Positions 1 to 8,147 of a stretch of DNA of 64,000 nt are shown here, in pieces (the stretch's first letter is position 1; every line of letters starts with the position of its first letter). A model generated the notes under the pieces. It ran no database searches and had not been told where the DNA came from. It was given only the letters and a program-made list of their open reading frames with translations. Made by a program: the position numbers and the translations under genes. The stretch lies in NCBI RefSeq assembly GCF_003992675.1, contig NZ_RZMZ01000015.1, forward strand, positions 434,001 to 498,000. The letters run 5' to 3'. The stretch is from Flagellimonas marinaquae (GTDB taxonomy: Bacteria; Bacteroidota; Bacteroidia; Flavobacteriales; Flavobacteriaceae).

Positions 1-1868
1 GCAATTGGGGTTCTGTAGTCTTCTTCACCCGTCAACAGCATGGTTGGAGTGGTCACATTGGCCACATAAGTGAGGGGAGAGCGTCTTAAATAGTTTTCGG
101 GGTCTTCCCATGGTTTTTTGCCGAACCAATATTTGGAAAAGAACTGGGCACCATCGGCATAGAGCACAAAACTGGTCCAGTTGATTACAGGTTTGGCCAC
201 TACGGCCGCTTTAAAACGGTCTGTTTTACCCACAATCCAAGCGGTGAGCACACCACCTCCTGAACCTCCGGTTACAAATAAGTTGTTTTTATCCACGTAG
301 CCTTTTTCCAAAAGTGCATCCACACCCGACATTAAATCCTCATAATCGTGGTTGGGATAATCGTGGTGTATCAGGTTTCCGAATTCTTCTCCGTAACTCG
401 TGCTTCCGCGTGGATTGGTATAGAGCACCACATAACCGGCTGCGGCATAGGCCTGTATTTCGGCAGAGTAAACCGCTCCATAACTCTGAAATGGACCACC
501 GTGTATCTCAAGAATCATTGGATATTTTTTGGATGGGTCAAAATCGGGAGGGGTAACCACCCAACCATGAATTTTTCTTTGGTCATAGGAAGACTCCCAC
601 CACATTTCTTCGACCTTGCCCAATTTTTTAAAGGAGAAAAGGTCATCGTTCACTGCGGTTAAACGTTTGGTACTTTTGGTATCCGTAACCCCCAAATCCG
701 AAGGATGGTCTGCACGTCCTAAGGTATAGGCGAATCGATTATTGGAAGAGGCCGAAAAACTTGCAGCATTGTATGGTCTTCCCAATGAAAGTCCACCCAA
801 GCCATCCGTAATATCGTTTACCTTGCCTGATAAACTCATCGATGCCAATTTTCCCAAGCCTTGGTCGGTGTAGCTAAAATAGAATCCATTGCCTTTACTG
901 TTCCAGACCATATCTTCCACATCTCGGTCAAAATCACCAGAGATTAACTGAGAACCAGTTCCGTCTGTATTCATTACATACAATTGAGTAAGTTGATAAC
1001 CTTGTAGGCGGTCATCGTATCCCAAGTAAGCGATTTTGGAGCCATCAGGCGACAGCACGGGGTTTCCATCAGGGCCATAGCGGTCGGTTAGCGGAGTAGT
1101 TTGCCCAGTGTTAAAATTGATGGAGTAAATCTCACTGTCCGCAGGTTCCATTTCTTCCTCTTTATGGAAGTTGGCACTAAAAAACAGATGGGTGTTGTCT
1201 TTGGACCAGATAGGGCTGCCATGGTCAAATTCTGAAAAAGTCAGTTGTTTTGGCGTGCCACCGCTGATGGGCAAAGTGAATAATTGCGAGTTACCGCCTT
1301 TGTAGTATCCGGCACCATCGCCACGATAGTTCATTTTATCAATGTACTTGGGCGGGTCGTTCCATTTGGCACCTTCCGGCTTACCGGGCATTTTAACAAT
1401 GGATTTATTGGTTTCGGGAACAAACATGTTAAATGCCAAGTATTTGTCATCATGAGACCACGAAACCGACCCTGGCGACTGCGGCGTATTGGTCAAGGCC
1501 ATGGTTTCCTTGGTATCCAACCACATTAAGTAGAGCTTCATTTTGTCATCCGCCATATTGGATTTGAAAACGATCTTTTCCCCATCGTGTGACCATTTGG
1601 GGGCAAAATCATTGTGGTTTCCAGTGGTCAATGGCCGATTGTTGGAACCATCAAAATTGATGACCCAAAGATTGGAAAGGTTTCTATCCGTCATCACATC
1701 CTTAAAATTTCTAACATAGATGATTTTGGAACCATCTGGAGAAATCTGTGGGTCAGAAACATATTCCATATTGAAGATGTCCAACAGCTCCAAATTGGAT
1801 TGTACTTGACCAAAGGTGACAGGAGTGGTAGCCACTAACAGTAGCAGTGCGACGAGTAACTTTTTCAT
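1..1868 (-). CDS. S9 family peptidase (prolyl oligopeptidase / dipeptidyl aminopeptidase type), partial
   Basis: Serine peptidase that releases residues or dipeptides from oligopeptides, probably periplasmic. Translation from the ATG at 1866-1868 begins with a signal peptide (MKKLLVALLLLVATTPVTFGQ). It continues through WD40-like propeller blades of the PD40 type (for example ISPDGSKI, LSPDGSKI) and ends in an alpha/beta hydrolase domain. The nucleophile motif GGSGGG places the active Ser near residue 536. The catalytic Asp lies in GEEDYRTP, the last residues visible. The catalytic His is beyond the left edge, so about 622 codons are seen of a protein probably a little longer. It lies 75 bp downstream of the ChaN-like gene on the same strand. 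The family is secure; substrate specificity cannot be read from the sequence. Confidence 0.93.
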   Translation of the reverse strand, partial: MKKLLVALLLLVATTPVTFGQVQSNLELLDIFNMEYVSDPQISPDGSKIIYVRNFKDVMTDRNLSNLWVINFDGSNNRPLTTGNHNDFAPKWSHDGEKIVFKSNMADDKMKLYLMWLDTKETMALTNTPQSPGSVSWSHDDKYLAFNMFVPETNKSIVKMPGKPEGAKWNDPPKYIDKMNYRGDGAGYYKGGNSQLFTLPISGGTPKQLTFSEFDHGSPIWSKDNTHLFFSANFHKEEEMEPADSEIYSINFNTGQTTPLTDRYGPDGNPVLSPDGSKIAYLGYDDRLQGYQLTQLYVMNTDGTGSQLISGDFDRDVEDMVWNSKGNGFYFSYTDQGLGKLASMSLSGKVNDITDGLGGLSLGRPYNAASFSASSNNRFAYTLGRADHPSDLGVTDTKSTKRLTAVNDDLFSFKKLGKVEEMWWESSYDQRKIHGWVVTPPDFDPSKKYPMILEIHGGPFQSYGAVYSAEIQAYAAAGYVVLYTNPRGSTSYGEEFGNLIHHDYPNHDYEDLMSGVDALLEKGYVDKNNLFVTGGSGGGVLTAWIVGKTDRFKAAVVAKPVINWTSFVLYADGAQFFSKYWFGKKPWEDPENYLRRSPLTYVANVTTPTMLLTGEEDYRTPI

Positions 1869-1943
1869 GAGGGTGGTTATTTAGTTCCCTAAAAATAAGG
1901 AAATTATCCCTTGTTGGAACATACCTCTGAAAAAGTAGTGCAA

Positions 1944-2801
1944 TTAATAGGTTGTGGTCATGTTTTGGTCCACACAGATAATGAAATCAGCCAAATTCTT
2001 ATTTTCTTCTTCCAGTTTGTGAACATTTTCCTGTGTTACGGTGGAAATGGTTCCGTATTTTAAATTGGGCCGTTCCAATTGCAAATACCACAGAATACCC
2101 TCATAATTATTGGAGTGATAGGCCCCGTTATAATGCAAAAACAGGGAGCCTTCCTTATAATTTTGAAGGATAAAGTGGGCCATGGTGGCATCTTTAATGG
2201 CTTGTGCCATCACCAAGGTAGCGCTGCCATGGTCGCCCATCATTTCGAGGATGTTTTTGTATCCGGGCAATTCAGGGTCGTAAGCAATGGGCAAAGGAGC
2301 AATCCATTCCTTTTCTTGGGCTGGGAGTGAATCCAAGGCTTCAAAACCACCCTTATACACCATGCTGGCGTAGCGCCTTGGCACATTGGAGGCCACAAAA
2401 ACCAAACTACTGTCCTTGGCAAAGTCCACCAAGGGGGCATAATCCGTCTTGTGGTTGTTCCAGAGTCTTGCTGTGGAGTCCAGTGCTTTGTAATCGATGT
2501 TTCCCGATAGGTAATCGTTGAGTTCATCTTGGTTATCGGCCTCAATCATTTCGGCGCCCAAAATAAGCGGTCGCTTGGAATGTAGGTCCACCGTAAGCTC
2601 ATATTGCAACCAATGGGCAATGGGATTGTTGTGCAGCTCCCCAAAGAGCACCATATCCTTATCCTCAAGGGTTTTGAGCATTTTTTTATAGGAAACCTTT
2701 TTTCCTTTGGCGTTGTAAATAATGTAGGGTGCTTTTTGAGCGGATATGGTCAAAAGGGATAGGGTGAAAGCTAAAAGGAGAAGTGTTTTTTTCATGGTCA
2801 T
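1944..2801 (-). CDS. ChaN family haem-binding protein (PF04187-like)
   Basis: Exported protein of the ChaN / Cofac_haem_bdg family. Known members bind haem and are linked to iron handling in the envelope. The first 21 residues form a signal peptide (hydrophobic core LLLLAFTLSLLTIS, likely cut after ISA-Q). The family motif FGELHNNPIAH is at residues 53-63, and a second His/Tyr-rich motif, HYNGAYHS, is in the C-terminal part. No lipobox Cys is seen, unlike E. coli ChaN. The start lies 3 bp after the gnd stop, so the two are probably co-transcribed, although no functional link to the pentose phosphate pathway is obvious. Translation may also begin at the second Met (MKKTLLL). Confidence 0.85.
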   Translation of the reverse strand: MTMKKTLLLLAFTLSLLTISAQKAPYIIYNAKGKKVSYKKMLKTLEDKDMVLFGELHNNPIAHWLQYELTVDLHSKRPLILGAEMIEADNQDELNDYLSGNIDYKALDSTARLWNNHKTDYAPLVDFAKDSSLVFVASNVPRRYASMVYKGGFEALDSLPAQEKEWIAPLPIAYDPELPGYKNILEMMGDHGSATLVMAQAIKDATMAHFILQNYKEGSLFLHYNGAYHSNNYEGILWYLQLERPNLKYGTISTVTQENVHKLEEENKNLADFIICVDQNMTTTY

Positions 2802-2804
2802 TTT

Positions 2805-4214
2805 TTATTTCCCCCACTCCGTATGAAAAATGCCTTCACGATCCAATCGCTCGTAGGTGTGGGAGCCAAAATAATCGCGTTGCGCCTGAATCAAGTTCAA
2901 TGGCAAACGGCTGCTGGAGTAGGCGTCAAAATAAGTGAGTGCATTGGACAATCCCGGTAACGGAATGCCGTTGGCTGCTCCATAACTGACCAATTCCCTT
3001 GCGGCATCTACCGTACTTTGTACTTTTTCCACAAAAGAAGGGGAGAGCAAGAGGTTTTGCAGATCCTTATCGGCTTGGTAGGCTTCGGTAATATCGGCCA
3101 ATAAGGCTGCCCGAATAATACAGCCCGCGCGCCATATTTTGGCAATTTCGCCCAGTTCCAGTTCGTACCCGTATTCTTTGGAGGCATCGGCCAACTGATG
3201 CATGCCTTGCGCATAGGTAATGATAAAGGCAAAGTAGAGTGCCTGCTCCGCTTTTGCGGTAAAATCAGCCTTGTCCACCGCTTTTGGGGTGGGGCGGCCG
3301 TACAACTCATCTGCTTTGATACGTTCGTCTTTCAATGCGGATATTTCCCGCATGCTCACCGCAATATCGATGGTCGGTACTGGAATGCCCAAATCCATGG
3401 CGTTTTGAGAGGTCCATTTTCCCGTTCCTTTTTGCTTAGCCTTGTCCAAAATCATATCCACGAGGTCGTTGTCGGTCAAATCATCTTTTTGATCAAAGAT
3501 TTCAGATGTGATTTCTACCAAAAACGATTGCAAACGTCCTTCATTCCATTCCGAATAGGTCTTATGAAGTTCATCGTTGGTGAGTCCGCCCGCTTTTTTG
3601 AGCAGATCATAAATTTCGGAAGTCAACTGCATCAAACCGTATTCGATGCCGTTATGTACCATTTTCACATAGTTTCCGGCAGATTTTGGTCCCAAATAAG
3701 CCACGCAGGGTTCCCCGTTGTATTTAGCGGAAACCGCTTCAAAAATAGGCTTTACGTGTTGATAGGCCTCTTTGGAACCACCGGGCATGATGCTCGGTCC
3801 TTTTCGGGCACCTTCGGCACCTCCGGAAACCCCGGCGCCAAAAAAGTTGATTCCCTTTTCCTTTAAATAGGCATCCCTACGGTCGGTATCGGTGTAAAAG
3901 GAGTTCCCACCATCAATTATGATGTCTCCTTTATCTAAATGGGGCAGCAATCCTTCGATAACGCTATCCACAATCTTTCCCGCGGGCACCAACAACATGA
4001 TTTTTCTCGGAGTTGACAACGACTGTACAAAGGTTTTCACATCGGAAGTGGCATTTACCTTGGCAGGGTCACCGCCTTCTTTGATCAAAGCGCTTACTTT
4101 TTCTTCATCCAAATCGTTTCCAAATGCGGTGAATCCGTTATCGGCCACATTCAAAATAAAATTACGTCCCATTACCCCAAGGCCCACAAGGCCAAAATCA
4201 TACGTATCCGCCAT
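2805..4214 (-). CDS. gnd: 6-phosphogluconate dehydrogenase, decarboxylating
   Basis: Converts 6-phosphogluconate and NADP+ to ribulose 5-phosphate, CO2 and NADPH, the third step of the oxidative pentose phosphate pathway, in the cytosol. The Rossmann motif GLGVMG is at residues 11-16. The conserved IIDGGNS (98-104), GAGVSGGAEGARKGPSIMPGG (126-146) and K184-M-V-H-N-G-I-E191 segments contain the substrate-binding and catalytic Lys/Glu residues. The C-terminal all-alpha domain is complete, and 469 residues is the normal length of the long (dimeric) form. It is divergent from zwf, 161 bp away, and pgl follows zwf, so all three oxidative steps sit together. Confidence 0.98.
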   Translation of the reverse strand: MADTYDFGLVGLGVMGRNFILNVADNGFTAFGNDLDEEKVSALIKEGGDPAKVNATSDVKTFVQSLSTPRKIMLLVPAGKIVDSVIEGLLPHLDKGDIIIDGGNSFYTDTDRRDAYLKEKGINFFGAGVSGGAEGARKGPSIMPGGSKEAYQHVKPIFEAVSAKYNGEPCVAYLGPKSAGNYVKMVHNGIEYGLMQLTSEIYDLLKKAGGLTNDELHKTYSEWNEGRLQSFLVEITSEIFDQKDDLTDNDLVDMILDKAKQKGTGKWTSQNAMDLGIPVPTIDIAVSMREISALKDERIKADELYGRPTPKAVDKADFTAKAEQALYFAFIITYAQGMHQLADASKEYGYELELGEIAKIWRAGCIIRAALLADITEAYQADKDLQNLLLSPSFVEKVQSTVDAARELVSYGAANGIPLPGLSNALTYFDAYSSSRLPLNLIQAQRDYFGSHTYERLDREGIFHTEWGK

Positions 4215-4375
4215 TATATATTTTCTCTTTTTTTGATGTTAAGACAACCCAAAGGTTGTGCTTTCTTAAATTAAGAACCTAAAATAAACCTTATATTCGT
4301 GATGCTCAAAAATAATGACACCTTTTGAAAGAGCGGTGTTCACGGAGCATAATCTGCCAGAAACCAAAAAAGACT

Positions 4376-5908
4376 ATGAAGAAGACCGATAATCAAATGC
4401 TCGTAATTTTTGGGGCATCGGGTGATTTAACCGCTAGAAAGCTGATACCTTCTCTATTTAACCTATATATGGCCAAGCAACTACCGGAAAATTTTGTCGT
4501 GCTTGGCGTAAGCCGTAGTGATTTGTCGGATGATGCTTTCCGCGACCGCGTGGTTTACGAAAGCAAGTATTTGGCGGCAAAGATCGAAAACCTGGACAAA
4601 GACAAGGTAAAAGCTTTTGCGGACAAGCTGTTTTATGAAGATCTGGGCAAGAGTTATGATACGGATTACGGTACGCTCCGCAAACGGGTGGAGGCGCTCA
4701 AGGAAAAGTACAATACTTCTGGCAATATTATTTATTATTTGTCCACACCGCCCACGCTTTACGAAACCATTTCCCACAACCTTTCCGATGCTGGCATGAA
4801 CACGCAGAACAACGGTTGGAAACGTTTGATTGTGGAGAAGCCTTTTGGTTATAGTTTGGAGACGGCCCAGAAATTGAACAAAGGACTTCACAAATATTTT
4901 AGGGAGCACCAGATCTACAGAATTGACCATTATCTGGGGAAGGAAACGGTACAAAACTTACTGGTGACCCGTTTTTCCAACAGTATTTTTGAGCCTTTGT
5001 GGAACCGAAACTATATCCAACGGGTGGAAATCACCAATGCCGAAAGTGTTGGCGTAGAAAAACGTGGTGGTTACTATGATAAATCAGGTGCCCTTCGGGA
5101 TATGTTCCAAAATCACTTATTACAGATTGTTTCCTTGGTGGTGATGGAGCCCCCCATTGGTGCGGATGCCGAAGAAATCAGGAATGAAAAAGTAAAGGCG
5201 TTGAAGTCGCTCCGTATTATGACGGACGAAAAAGAACTTTTTGAGAATACCATTCGAGCTCAATACGTGGCTTCCAAAGTGGATGGAAAAGATGTAAAAG
5301 GTTATCGGGAGGAAGATGGAGTAGACCCTAATTCCACCACAGAAACCTACGCAGCTATTAAATTCTATGTGGACAACTGGCGTTGGCACGGGGTTCCCTT
5401 TTATGTGAGGACTGCCAAACGAATGCCCACCAAGGTAACGGAGATAGTGATTCACTTTAAAAAGCCGCACCATCAAATATTCAAAGGCTCCGAAATGCAG
5501 GAGATGGACAATAAATTGATTATCCGTATCCAACCCGATGAGGGGATTCTTATCAAGTTTGGTGTGAAGGTTCCGGGACAAGGATTTAAGGTAGAGCGCG
5601 CCAATTTGGATTTTTACTACGCCAATTTGGCCGAAACCTATGTGATGGAAGCCTACGAACGCTTGTTGTTGGATGCCATGCAAGGTGACGCTACGCTTTA
5701 TGCCCGTGCCGATGAGGTGGAGGCGGCATGGGAATTTGTAGATCCTATTTTGAATTATTGGAGCAGTGGCAAGGATGTTCGCATGTACGGGTATGCCGCT
5801 GGTGCCTGGGGACCAGAAAATGCGGATGACTTGATTGAAGATGACGGGTATTGGCGAAATCCTAGTGAAAACTTGGCCGATGATCCAGGGTATTGTGTAA
5901 TCTGCTAG
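4376..5908 (+). CDS. zwf: glucose-6-phosphate 1-dehydrogenase
   Basis: Oxidises glucose 6-phosphate to 6-phosphogluconolactone with NADP+, the entry step of the oxidative pentose phosphate pathway. From the ATG at 4376 the protein has 510 residues. An in-frame TTG at 4325 would add 17 residues unlike the family, so ATG is preferred. The nucleotide-binding motif GASGDLTARK is near residues 13-22. The active-site signature RIDHYLGKE is near 182-190, with the catalytic His in it. The C-terminal half is typical (MEPPIGADAEEIRNEK, NRNYIQRVEI). A weak promoter-like TATATTCG is at 4292-4299. pgl follows after 100 bp. Confidence 0.98.
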   Translation: MKKTDNQMLVIFGASGDLTARKLIPSLFNLYMAKQLPENFVVLGVSRSDLSDDAFRDRVVYESKYLAAKIENLDKDKVKAFADKLFYEDLGKSYDTDYGTLRKRVEALKEKYNTSGNIIYYLSTPPTLYETISHNLSDAGMNTQNNGWKRLIVEKPFGYSLETAQKLNKGLHKYFREHQIYRIDHYLGKETVQNLLVTRFSNSIFEPLWNRNYIQRVEITNAESVGVEKRGGYYDKSGALRDMFQNHLLQIVSLVVMEPPIGADAEEIRNEKVKALKSLRIMTDEKELFENTIRAQYVASKVDGKDVKGYREEDGVDPNSTTETYAAIKFYVDNWRWHGVPFYVRTAKRMPTKVTEIVIHFKKPHHQIFKGSEMQEMDNKLIIRIQPDEGILIKFGVKVPGQGFKVERANLDFYYANLAETYVMEAYERLLLDAMQGDATLYARADEVEAAWEFVDPILNYWSSGKDVRMYGYAAGAWGPENADDLIEDDGYWRNPSENLADDPGYCVIC

Positions 5909-5956
5909 ATACGATTATCAATAAGCAATAGACAATGAACAGTTTTCTGTTCGAGA

Positions 5957-5991
5957 TGTCATCCTGAGCACAGTCGAAGGAAAAGTCGAGA
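5957..5991. repeat. half-copy of a dispersed flavobacterial palindrome
   Basis: Intergenic sequence between zwf and pgl reads GTCATCCTGAGCACAGTCGA and then AAAAGTCGAG. It matches the cores at 12739-12760 and 51420-51490 (GTCAxxTTCGAGCGCAGTCGA) with a few changes. The second arm is poor here, so this copy looks degenerate. Confidence 0.6.
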
Positions 5992-6008
5992 ACCAAAATT
6001 AATTCGAA

Positions 6009-6734
6009 ATGGATTTAAAAATATATAGCAATAAACAAGAGGTAGCCGAGCAGTTTTCCAGCTATTTTGTGGATCAAGTGAAAGACAAGGGCACGTTTCA
6101 TGTAGCCCTCTCTGGAGGAAGCACTCCTAAAATAGTATTTGATGTACTGGCCGAAAGCTTTTCGGATAAGGTGGATTGGAAGAAGATACATTTTTATTGG
6201 GGAGACGAACGTTGTGTGCCTCCTTCAGACGATGAGAGCAACTATAAAATGACAGTGGAGCACCTGTTTTCCAAAATTGAGGTGCCCAAGGAGAACATTC
6301 ACCGGATATTGGGAGAAAATGACCCTAAGGGCGAAGCCTTGCGCTATGCCAATCTGCTCGAAATCAATTTGGATAGGGTAGAAGGTGTACCCCAATTCGA
6401 TTTGATCATTTTGGGCATGGGAGACGACGGGCATACGGCCTCCATTTTCCCACATGAAATTGAGCTGTGGGATGCCGAGGACCATTGCGTAGTGGCCACG
6501 CACCCTGATTCGGGACAAAAGCGGGTGTCCATCAACGGAAAAGTCATCAATATGGCCAAAGAAGTAGCTTTTTTGGTCACAGGGGCATCAAAGGCGGAGA
6601 AAGTGAAGGCTGTGGTAGATAAAACCGAAGGCTCTGATGCTTATCCAGCGTCTTTGGTCAATCCGTCATCTGGTAATTTAGTATGGTTTTTGGATGAGGA
6701 GGCTGCTGCAGAGCTCAATCAAAATCCATCTTAA
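6009..6734 (+). CDS. pgl: 6-phosphogluconolactonase
   Basis: Hydrolyses 6-phosphogluconolactone to 6-phosphogluconate, the second oxidative pentose phosphate step. The 241-residue protein has the family phosphate-binding motif ALSGGSTPK near residue 33 and the catalytic motif GMGDDGHTASIFP near residues 137-149. WGDERCVPPSDDESNYK near 63-79 is also characteristic (SugarP_isomerase fold). It sits downstream of zwf with a gap holding a palindromic repeat half-copy. Its 3' end overlaps the convergent thioesterase gene by 20 bp, so there is no room for a terminator between them. Confidence 0.97.
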   Translation: MDLKIYSNKQEVAEQFSSYFVDQVKDKGTFHVALSGGSTPKIVFDVLAESFSDKVDWKKIHFYWGDERCVPPSDDESNYKMTVEHLFSKIEVPKENIHRILGENDPKGEALRYANLLEINLDRVEGVPQFDLIILGMGDDGHTASIFPHEIELWDAEDHCVVATHPDSGQKRVSINGKVINMAKEVAFLVTGASKAEKVKAVVDKTEGSDAYPASLVNPSSGNLVWFLDEEAAAELNQNPS

Positions 6735-7260
6735 CGTTTTCGCCCTGTAAAAACTCCAAGTATTCGTTCACTTTAAAGTTGTTGGATTCGTATTTGCTAT
6801 CGCGCTGAAAGGCAGATTGCTTACGCTCCTTGCTGCGGGCAAAACGTCGAATATCTTGCTTTGTTTTTAAAATCAGCCCGGGAACTGTTTTGTTTTTTCC
6901 ATCCTTTCCCTTGGCTACCATGGTAAAGTAAGAGGAATTACAATGTTTGACCATTCCTGTGGTCACATTTTCCGATTCTACACGGACCCCGACCACCATG
7001 GAAGTCTTTCCTGTGTAGTTGATGGATGCTTTTAAAGTCACCAGTTCACCCACATCAATGGGATTCAAAAAATCCACGCGGTTTACCGAAGCCGTTACAC
7101 AATAACTTTGCGAATGTTTGGAGGCACAGGCAAACGCTATTTGATCCATAAGATTTAGGATATGTCCCCCGTGTACCTTCCCACCAAAATTGGAGTGGGA
7201 GGGCAGCATAAGTTCTGTGATGGATACCCTGCTTTCTCGGGATGACTTGAATTTTTTCAT
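6715..7260 (-). CDS. acyl-CoA thioesterase (hotdog fold, YciA/BACH type)
   Basis: Hydrolyses acyl-CoA thioesters in the cytosol. Its exact chain-length preference is unknown. The 181-residue protein has the hotdog core with LMLPSHSNFGGKVHGGHIL near residues 17-35 (the Asn and Gly-rich helix start), then LMDQIAFACASKHS, VNRVDFLNPIDVGELV and MVVGVRVESENV, all typical of the YciA/BFIT group. The C-terminal tail is rich in charged residues. It converges on pgl with a 20 bp overlap. Family assignment is firm; physiological role is open. Confidence 0.92.
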   Translation of the reverse strand: MKKFKSSRESRVSITELMLPSHSNFGGKVHGGHILNLMDQIAFACASKHSQSYCVTASVNRVDFLNPIDVGELVTLKASINYTGKTSMVVGVRVESENVTTGMVKHCNSSYFTMVAKGKDGKNKTVPGLILKTKQDIRRFARSKERKQSAFQRDSKYESNNFKVNEYLEFLQGENVKMDFD

Positions 7261-7317
7261 ATTTTGGTGGGGTTTTTAATAGAATCCTTTTTCTCGGGGG
7301 AATAGCTATGATGCATT

Positions 7318-7716
7318 ATGATAATCAAATATAACCCAAAGCTCAAGGAACTCGCAAGGTTACTCAGAAGGAATGCCACCAAATCTGAAATTAGATTATG
7401 GCAAAAGCTAAAGCGTGACCAAATGCACGGATATGATTTTCATAGACAAAAACCGATTGACGATTATATTGTTGATTTTTTCTGTAATAAATTGAGGTTG
7501 GCGATAGAGTTGGATGGCTATTCTCATCAATTGGAAGGGACTTGGAAGAAGGATGTTGTTAAGACAAAAAGGTTGAATGAGCTTGGTATTCAAGTGTTAC
7601 GATTTTCCGATACCCAAGTATTGTGCGATATGGATAATGTTTTGAGGGCGATAGAGGAATATATTTTTCAATTTGAAGCGAATGGAAATACACCTCCCTC
7701 AATCCCTCCTTTCTAG
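7318..7716 (+). CDS. DUF559 domain protein (predicted PD-(D/E)XK / Vsr-like endonuclease)
   Basis: Small protein (132 aa) of the DUF559 family, predicted to have a restriction-endonuclease-like fold. Visible motifs are NATKSEIRLWQKLK near 19-32, FHRQKPIDDYIVDFFC near 41-56 and LRLAIELDGYSH near 59-70. The Asp in IVDF and the Glu/Asp in IELDG are the likely metal-binding residues. The chain ends in a low-complexity NTPPSIPPF tail encoded inside a strong hairpin that overlaps the stop codon. Its actual function is unknown for the family. It stands alone between a thioesterase and an unrelated small gene, which fits a moron-like or mobile cassette (inference). Confidence 0.85.
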   Translation: MIIKYNPKLKELARLLRRNATKSEIRLWQKLKRDQMHGYDFHRQKPIDDYIVDFFCNKLRLAIELDGYSHQLEGTWKKDVVKTKRLNELGIQVLRFSDTQVLCDMDNVLRAIEEYIFQFEANGNTPPSIPPF

Positions 7717-7757
7717 GAGGGACGCAACGTTCCCCTCTAAAAAGAGGGGTTAGGGGC
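7703..7757. repeat. tandem GC-rich hairpins at the 3' end of the DUF559 gene
   Basis: Two perfect hairpins follow each other: TCCCTCCT/AGGAGGGA (7703-7710 and 7715-7722, spanning the DUF559 stop codon) and CCCCTCT/AGAGGGG (7732-7738 and 7743-7749, AAAA loop), then TTAGGGGCGTG. There is no U-run, so they are not standard intrinsic terminators. They could still stop convergent transcripts from either side or be the end of a small cassette. Confidence 0.7.
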
Positions 7758-7761
7758 GTGT

Positions 7762-8127
7762 CTAATTCCTAAAAATCGGGGATTTCTCTGAGTTCACCTC
7801 GGTGATGAAGTATTTGGTATCGCCCAACCAGAAAAAGGTAGCATAGCGTTCCTTGTACGTAACTTTGATATACTGCCCTTGATACTCCTTCATTTTTTCA
7901 ATGATTTCCTTTTCACCATCCTCCACGGAAAACGAAAATACATTGGTTCCAGATAACCCTTGGCTGATTTGCCCTTCCCAGGTTTTCACCACGACTCCCT
8001 TTCTACTGAACTTGATCAATTCCCCGGAACGGTAGCCCTCACTGTATGGTACGTAATATACAAAAGCAAAATATCCTGTAACGCCAATTACAATGGCAGT
8101 AATAAGAATGGTTACAATTTTTTTCAT
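7762..8127 (-). CDS. hypothetical membrane-anchored small protein
   Basis: A 121-residue protein with one N-terminal hydrophobic helix (residues 4-26, IVTILITAIVIGVTGYFAFVY) and a soluble domain rich in beta-strand-like segments (YRSGELIKFSRKGVVVKTWEG, YIKVTYKERY, TKYFITEV). The YSEGYRSGELIKFSRKG pattern recurs in small Bacteroidota proteins of unknown function; I recall such proteins sometimes carry a transferred 6-phosphogluconate dehydrogenase name, which this length and sequence do not support. It starts 20 bp after the rmuC stop on the same strand, so is probably in the same transcript. No function is assigned. Confidence 0.7.
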   Translation of the reverse strand: MKKIVTILITAIVIGVTGYFAFVYYVPYSEGYRSGELIKFSRKGVVVKTWEGQISQGLSGTNVFSFSVEDGEKEIIEKMKEYQGQYIKVTYKERYATFFWLGDTKYFITEVNSEKSPIFRN

Positions 8128-8147
8128 GGTCAGTGTTTAAATGTATG

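Noticed and set aside
3198..3866. 222-residue plus-strand ORF within gnd
   Set aside because: It is the antisense shadow of gnd, with no motif and Cys/Phe/His-rich composition; gnd is certain.
2805..6734. an Entner-Doudoroff locus
   Set aside because: gnd is present and no edd or eda is in the window; only the oxidative pentose phosphate steps are supported.
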